A DNA stretch of 64,000 nucleotides, from contig JABXKC010000021.1 in NCBI GenBank assembly GCA_013375495.1, positions 1 to 64,000 on the forward strand, written 5' to 3'. Positions 61,379-64,000 of the stretch are shown piece after piece. Each line of letters opens with the position of its first letter. Position 1 is the first letter of the stretch. Under the pieces are notes generated by a model that worked only from the letters and a program-made list of their open reading frames with translations, did no database searches and was not told the origin of the DNA. The DNA is from Promethearchaeota archaeon. GTDB taxonomy: Archaea; Asgardarchaeota; Lokiarchaeia; Sigynarchaeales; SOKP01. Position numbers and translations under genes: made by a program.

Positions 61379-61996
61379 TTATTTACAATATCTCATCATT
61401 AACCAGATATCGTCTTCAAAATCAGGTAGAGATATGTGTTCAATAACTTCAAATCCAAAGTGTTCGTACAATGAAACATTTCTTTCGGGACTCTCTAAAT
61501 AACAAGGTAATTGTTGTTTATCGGCTTTAGCGAGCATAGGATTCAATAAAACGCTTGTCCATCCCTTTCCTTGATGTTCGGGGTCAACAGCGATATTATA
61601 GAGGTACCAATGAGGAAAGTTCGCATACTCTTTATGTTTTTTTTTACTTAACTTATCATAGTGCAAAAGCTCCTTTCGTACATCTTTTCCGACTCCAATA
61701 ACGACGGGGAGCATTCCTAATCGTATATATTGCCAAATTGAGATTTTAACTTTGTTATGTGGGAGCCATGCTACAACGCCTTCTAAATTTTGAGATGTAG
61801 CGTATACCACACCAAATTTTAGAGAATATCTAAGGGTCATACCCATTGTCTTTATCAGATGGTTCATTCTTTTAGATGGATCTGTAGAGAACGAAGAAAA
61901 GTCTTCTGCTTCAAAATATGCTTTAGCTGCAATTTTACTTGCTAATTTAATATCTGATTTTGTCAACCTATATAAGGAATTTAAATCGTTAAACAC
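61379..61996 (-). CDS. GNAT-family N-acetyltransferase (paralogue of 25979)
   Basis: The 205-residue protein shows motif A (YNIAVDPEHQGKGWTSVLLN, with QGKGW in the pyrophosphate loop) and the C-terminal LYEHFGFEVIEHISLPD segment. It aligns throughout with the protein at 25979, including the central EGVVAWLPHNKVKI block (EGIAVWLPYINKEF there). They are dispersed paralogues with unknown substrate. Confidence 0.87.
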   Translation of the reverse strand: MFNDLNSLYRLTKSDIKLASKIAAKAYFEAEDFSSFSTDPSKRMNHLIKTMGMTLRYSLKFGVVYATSQNLEGVVAWLPHNKVKISIWQYIRLGMLPVVIGVGKDVRKELLHYDKLSKKKHKEYANFPHWYLYNIAVDPEHQGKGWTSVLLNPMLAKADKQQLPCYLESPERNVSLYEHFGFEVIEHISLPDFEDDIWLMMRYCK

Positions 61997-62059
61997 GATA
62001 ATTCTAATTATTTACTTTTATTTATTTTTACGATTAAAAAACCGTTATAACTTTTTTTC

Positions 62060-63334
62060 TCAGTGAGAATTCATTTTTATGTTACGAGAAAGGTAGATTA
62101 AAGTTATTAAGATCGAACTCCCTAAAATTATAAGAAATACAAAAACCCACAAGATGTTAATTTCTGCCATAAAACCTGCGGCAATTGGAGTTAGACCAAA
62201 GCCAATACCTTTAATAATTTCGTTTAAAGTAGAATATTTTTTAGTATTATTGGCAGCACCGTAATCAATCATAATTTTTAACGAAGTTCCTTGAATTAGT
62301 CCTATAAAAAGCCCGACAGATGCACTTATTATAGAGATATATATAATATCTTGAACTAATATGATTGCTATGGAACTACTAAGGATCATTACTAGACTAC
62401 CAAATACGGATATTTTTTTATAAGAGAATTTCATCGAATTACTCCAAGTTAAACCACCTAACTGACCAATCTGTATTGAAAGTTGAATGAGATATGTAAA
62501 ATATGAGGGACTATTTGATAGTTTGAGAAAGACGGGATAACTAAAGCGGAAGACAGATTTTGAAGCAGCATAGACTAATAAAGCTACCCAAGAAAATAAT
62601 ATGGGATAAGCTATCATCTTATGATTTGAATTCTGCTTAGAAATTGATTTTAGGCTTATTTGGGGATTATCTTCTTGAATTCTTCCTATGACTGTGTGCT
62701 TATTATGATTTAATTCTGATTCTTTTTTAAGAAATAAGCTAAAGAGTGGTAATGAAAATGAAATTACAAACGCAAAAGTCATGGCGAAGTAGTCGTCTAA
62801 AGAAAAAGCCCACAAATACCCAACTAACAGTCCAGATATAAAACCAAGATTCCAAGAGAAATTAAAGTTTTTAAAGTTTTTATTGGATTTTTTGTCACTG
62901 CTTACGCTTTGCCATCTACTCAGCAGGTTATAACAATTAGGCCAAAACACTCCTAACAATAATCCATTTATAACTCTAATAATAATGAGATACACTGGTT
63001 CAAAAAAAATCATCTGCGCACCTATCAAGATCGGAGTGCTAATCACGGACAATATAATTGAATTACGAATTCCTAATTTTTTTGTAATAAAGTGACCAAG
63101 GATTGGACCAAAAATATAAGCAATTAAAGGCGCAGAACTTATTATTCCTAACATGCTTTCGCTCACATTTTGATCGAAATAGATGTAATTTTGAAACGCC
63201 CTTTCGAAAATAGATATGAAAAACAATCGACAAAAGGATAGCATGAATATAGGCCAAACACGATAGGAAAAAAGATTATCATCTCTATCTGCGTCTCCAT
63301 ATTGAAACGAGGGTGTATCTTCTGTGCTCCCCAA
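62060..63334 (-). CDS. MFS-like transporter
   Basis: The 424-residue protein has about twelve helices and a long charged central loop (residues 200-240). Motif A is reduced (GHFITKKLGIRNSIILS), but helix order and the RVINGLLLGVFWPNCYNLLSRW segment fit an MFS protein. The start appears to be a TTG at 63334, without a clear ribosome site. Substrate unknown. Confidence 0.8.
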   Translation of the reverse strand: MGSTEDTPSFQYGDADRDDNLFSYRVWPIFMLSFCRLFFISIFERAFQNYIYFDQNVSESMLGIISSAPLIAYIFGPILGHFITKKLGIRNSIILSVISTPILIGAQMIFFEPVYLIIIRVINGLLLGVFWPNCYNLLSRWQSVSSDKKSNKNFKNFNFSWNLGFISGLLVGYLWAFSLDDYFAMTFAFVISFSLPLFSLFLKKESELNHNKHTVIGRIQEDNPQISLKSISKQNSNHKMIAYPILFSWVALLVYAASKSVFRFSYPVFLKLSNSPSYFTYLIQLSIQIGQLGGLTWSNSMKFSYKKISVFGSLVMILSSSIAIILVQDIIYISIISASVGLFIGLIQGTSLKIMIDYGAANNTKKYSTLNEIIKGIGFGLTPIAAGFMAEINILWVFVFLIILGSSILITLIYLSRNIKMNSH

Positions 63335-63466
63335 ATTTGTTACCTAATCCTTTTATTAGGAAATAGAACAGTGGATATCTCAAATAGTTTTTTGTTTAGT
63401 AAAAATTTATTAACAAAATGTTACATAATTTATCTGAAACTAATTCACAATTTCATAGGATTAAAA

Positions 63467-64000
63467 ATGAATGTAAAAGAAATTAAAGGTCGCACCGATT
63501 TTAGCTCTGGAAAATTTTTAGGATATGTATTATGGAAACAATCTGACGGTTTTCACCTAAGATGGACAACTAAAGGAAAAAAAGAAAACGATTTTCAAGG
63601 AAAAATACTATGTAACAATAAAGTCTTAATCACTAAGAAGCTCAACATTGAAAGTAAAGATAAGATCAAAAAAACTGGGAGTAAAACAATTGAGTGGAAC
63701 ACAACAGTAAAGGGGGATATCGATGGGCTAGATTTCCTCACTCCGGGTAGCTTTGAAGTAGAACTTTTAATTGACAAAAAAAAAGTTAAACCTAAAGTCA
63801 TATTTCTTGGTCCTCAATTGGTACAACCTAAGAGTAATCCCTTTACAATAACTCAAGTAATTGCCAAAAGAAAAATTCAACCTGAAGAAACAATTATAAA
63901 AGCAAGATCGGAACCATCCCCAGAACCAGAGCCTGAACCTGTATACGAACCAATTCCAGAACCTGAGCCTGAACCTGTATACGAACCAATTCCAGAACCA
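63467..64000 (+). CDS. Unknown protein with Pro/Glu repeat (cut by window edge)
   Basis: The frame is open from the ATG at 63467 to the window edge (178 codons). The first 130 residues are a small beta-rich domain (FLGYVLWKQSDGFHLRWTTKG, FEVELLIDKKKVKPKVIFLG). From about residue 148 a Pro/Glu-rich linker begins, repeating EPEPEPVYEPIP. AGGATT precedes the start. No family recognised; the linker probably separates this domain from another one outside the window. Confidence 0.75.
   Translation, partial: MNVKEIKGRTDFSSGKFLGYVLWKQSDGFHLRWTTKGKKENDFQGKILCNNKVLITKKLNIESKDKIKKTGSKTIEWNTTVKGDIDGLDFLTPGSFEVELLIDKKKVKPKVIFLGPQLVQPKSNPFTITQVIAKRKIQPEETIIKARSEPSPEPEPEPVYEPIPEPEPEPVYEPIPEP
63923..64000 (+). 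repeat. 36-base tandem repeat in coding sequence
   Basis: Two full units (63923-63958 and 63959-63994) differ by one base and a third begins at 63995. Each encodes EPEPEPVYEPIP. The array continues beyond the window. Confidence 0.85.

Noticed and set aside
1..64000. CRISPR arrays, insertion sequences, rRNA or tRNA genes
   Set aside because: No regularly spaced repeats, transposase genes with terminal repeats, or cloverleaf/rRNA-like segments were seen on reading; short or divergent tRNAs cannot be excluded without a covariance search.

Overview
The window is AT-rich archaeal DNA that most resembles a Lokiarchaeota-type Asgard archaeon. Pointers are two Rab/Ras-like small GTPases with a DFGGEE switch II, a gelsolin-like domain protein, a sphingosine-1-phosphate-lyase-like enzyme, a diverged group II chaperonin, zinc-ribbon proteins and many dispersed paralogues. 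This placement is inference from gene content; no rRNA, tRNA or CRISPR array was seen. Genes are densely packed on both strands, with short AT-rich spacers that hold palindromes, T-tracts and a surprising number of gene remnants.

Layout. 0-0.7 kb: start of a PAP2-like membrane protein and a decayed gene tail. 0.7-9.1 kb: an acyl-CoA synthetase (ADP-forming)-like alpha subunit, then a leftward group of a chaperonin-like protein without its catalytic aspartates, a VWA protein and an unknown 786-residue protein. 9.1-21.8 kb: a corrinoid methyl-transfer island with a RACo-type activator, an SDR, two copies of an [SCP2-like / MttC-like / MttB-like] leftward module each divergent from a Bat-type HTH regulator, and two tandem MtrH-like methyltransferases between them. 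Four copies of a perfect GCTTG-N6-CAAGC palindrome lie in its promoter gaps. 21.9-25.5 kb: LRR and SCP2-like genes followed by a gene graveyard with a very Cys-rich repeat ORF. 25.5-33.6 kb: GNAT, heliorhodopsin behind a perfect palindrome, racemase, AKR, MFS, a stay-green (Mg-dechelatase family) homologue, a methyltransferase and a retinol-dehydrogenase-like SDR. 33.7-38.4 kb: two metallo-beta-lactamase-fold hydrolases flanking a membrane protein, and a QueG-like iron-sulfur protein. 38.4-44.6 kb: an RHH regulator with tandem operator-like palindromes, the gelsolin-like protein, a DNRLRE/zinc-ribbon membrane protein, a hydrolase with an early stop and a GTPase. 44.6-56.7 kb: ChrB plus MFS, USP, flavodoxin, thioesterase, second GTPase, 7-TM protein, S1P-lyase-like enzyme, a beta-class DNA methyltransferase next to a Tag-like glycosylase, and a VOC protein. 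56.7-64 kb: acyl-CoA ligase, a membrane-anchored hydrolase, pseudogenes, GNAT, MFS, and the start of a protein with Pro/Glu repeats.

How the genes fit together. The 9-22 kb island is the clearest system. MttB-type enzymes would move a methyl group from an unknown donor to the cobalt of the MttC-type corrinoid proteins, MtrH-type enzymes would pass it to a tetrahydropterin or tetrahydrofolate carrier, and the RACo-type protein would re-reduce inactivated Co(II) corrinoid. The repeated presence of a small SCP2-fold protein beside MttC, and the shared palindrome in the RACo, MttB/HTH and MtrH promoters, suggest an undescribed co-regulated branch of this pathway.

Other points of note are the probably ATPase-deficient chaperonin beside a VWA protein, a stay-green homologue near a heliorhodopsin, and repeated partial gene duplication followed by decay at no fewer than five places.
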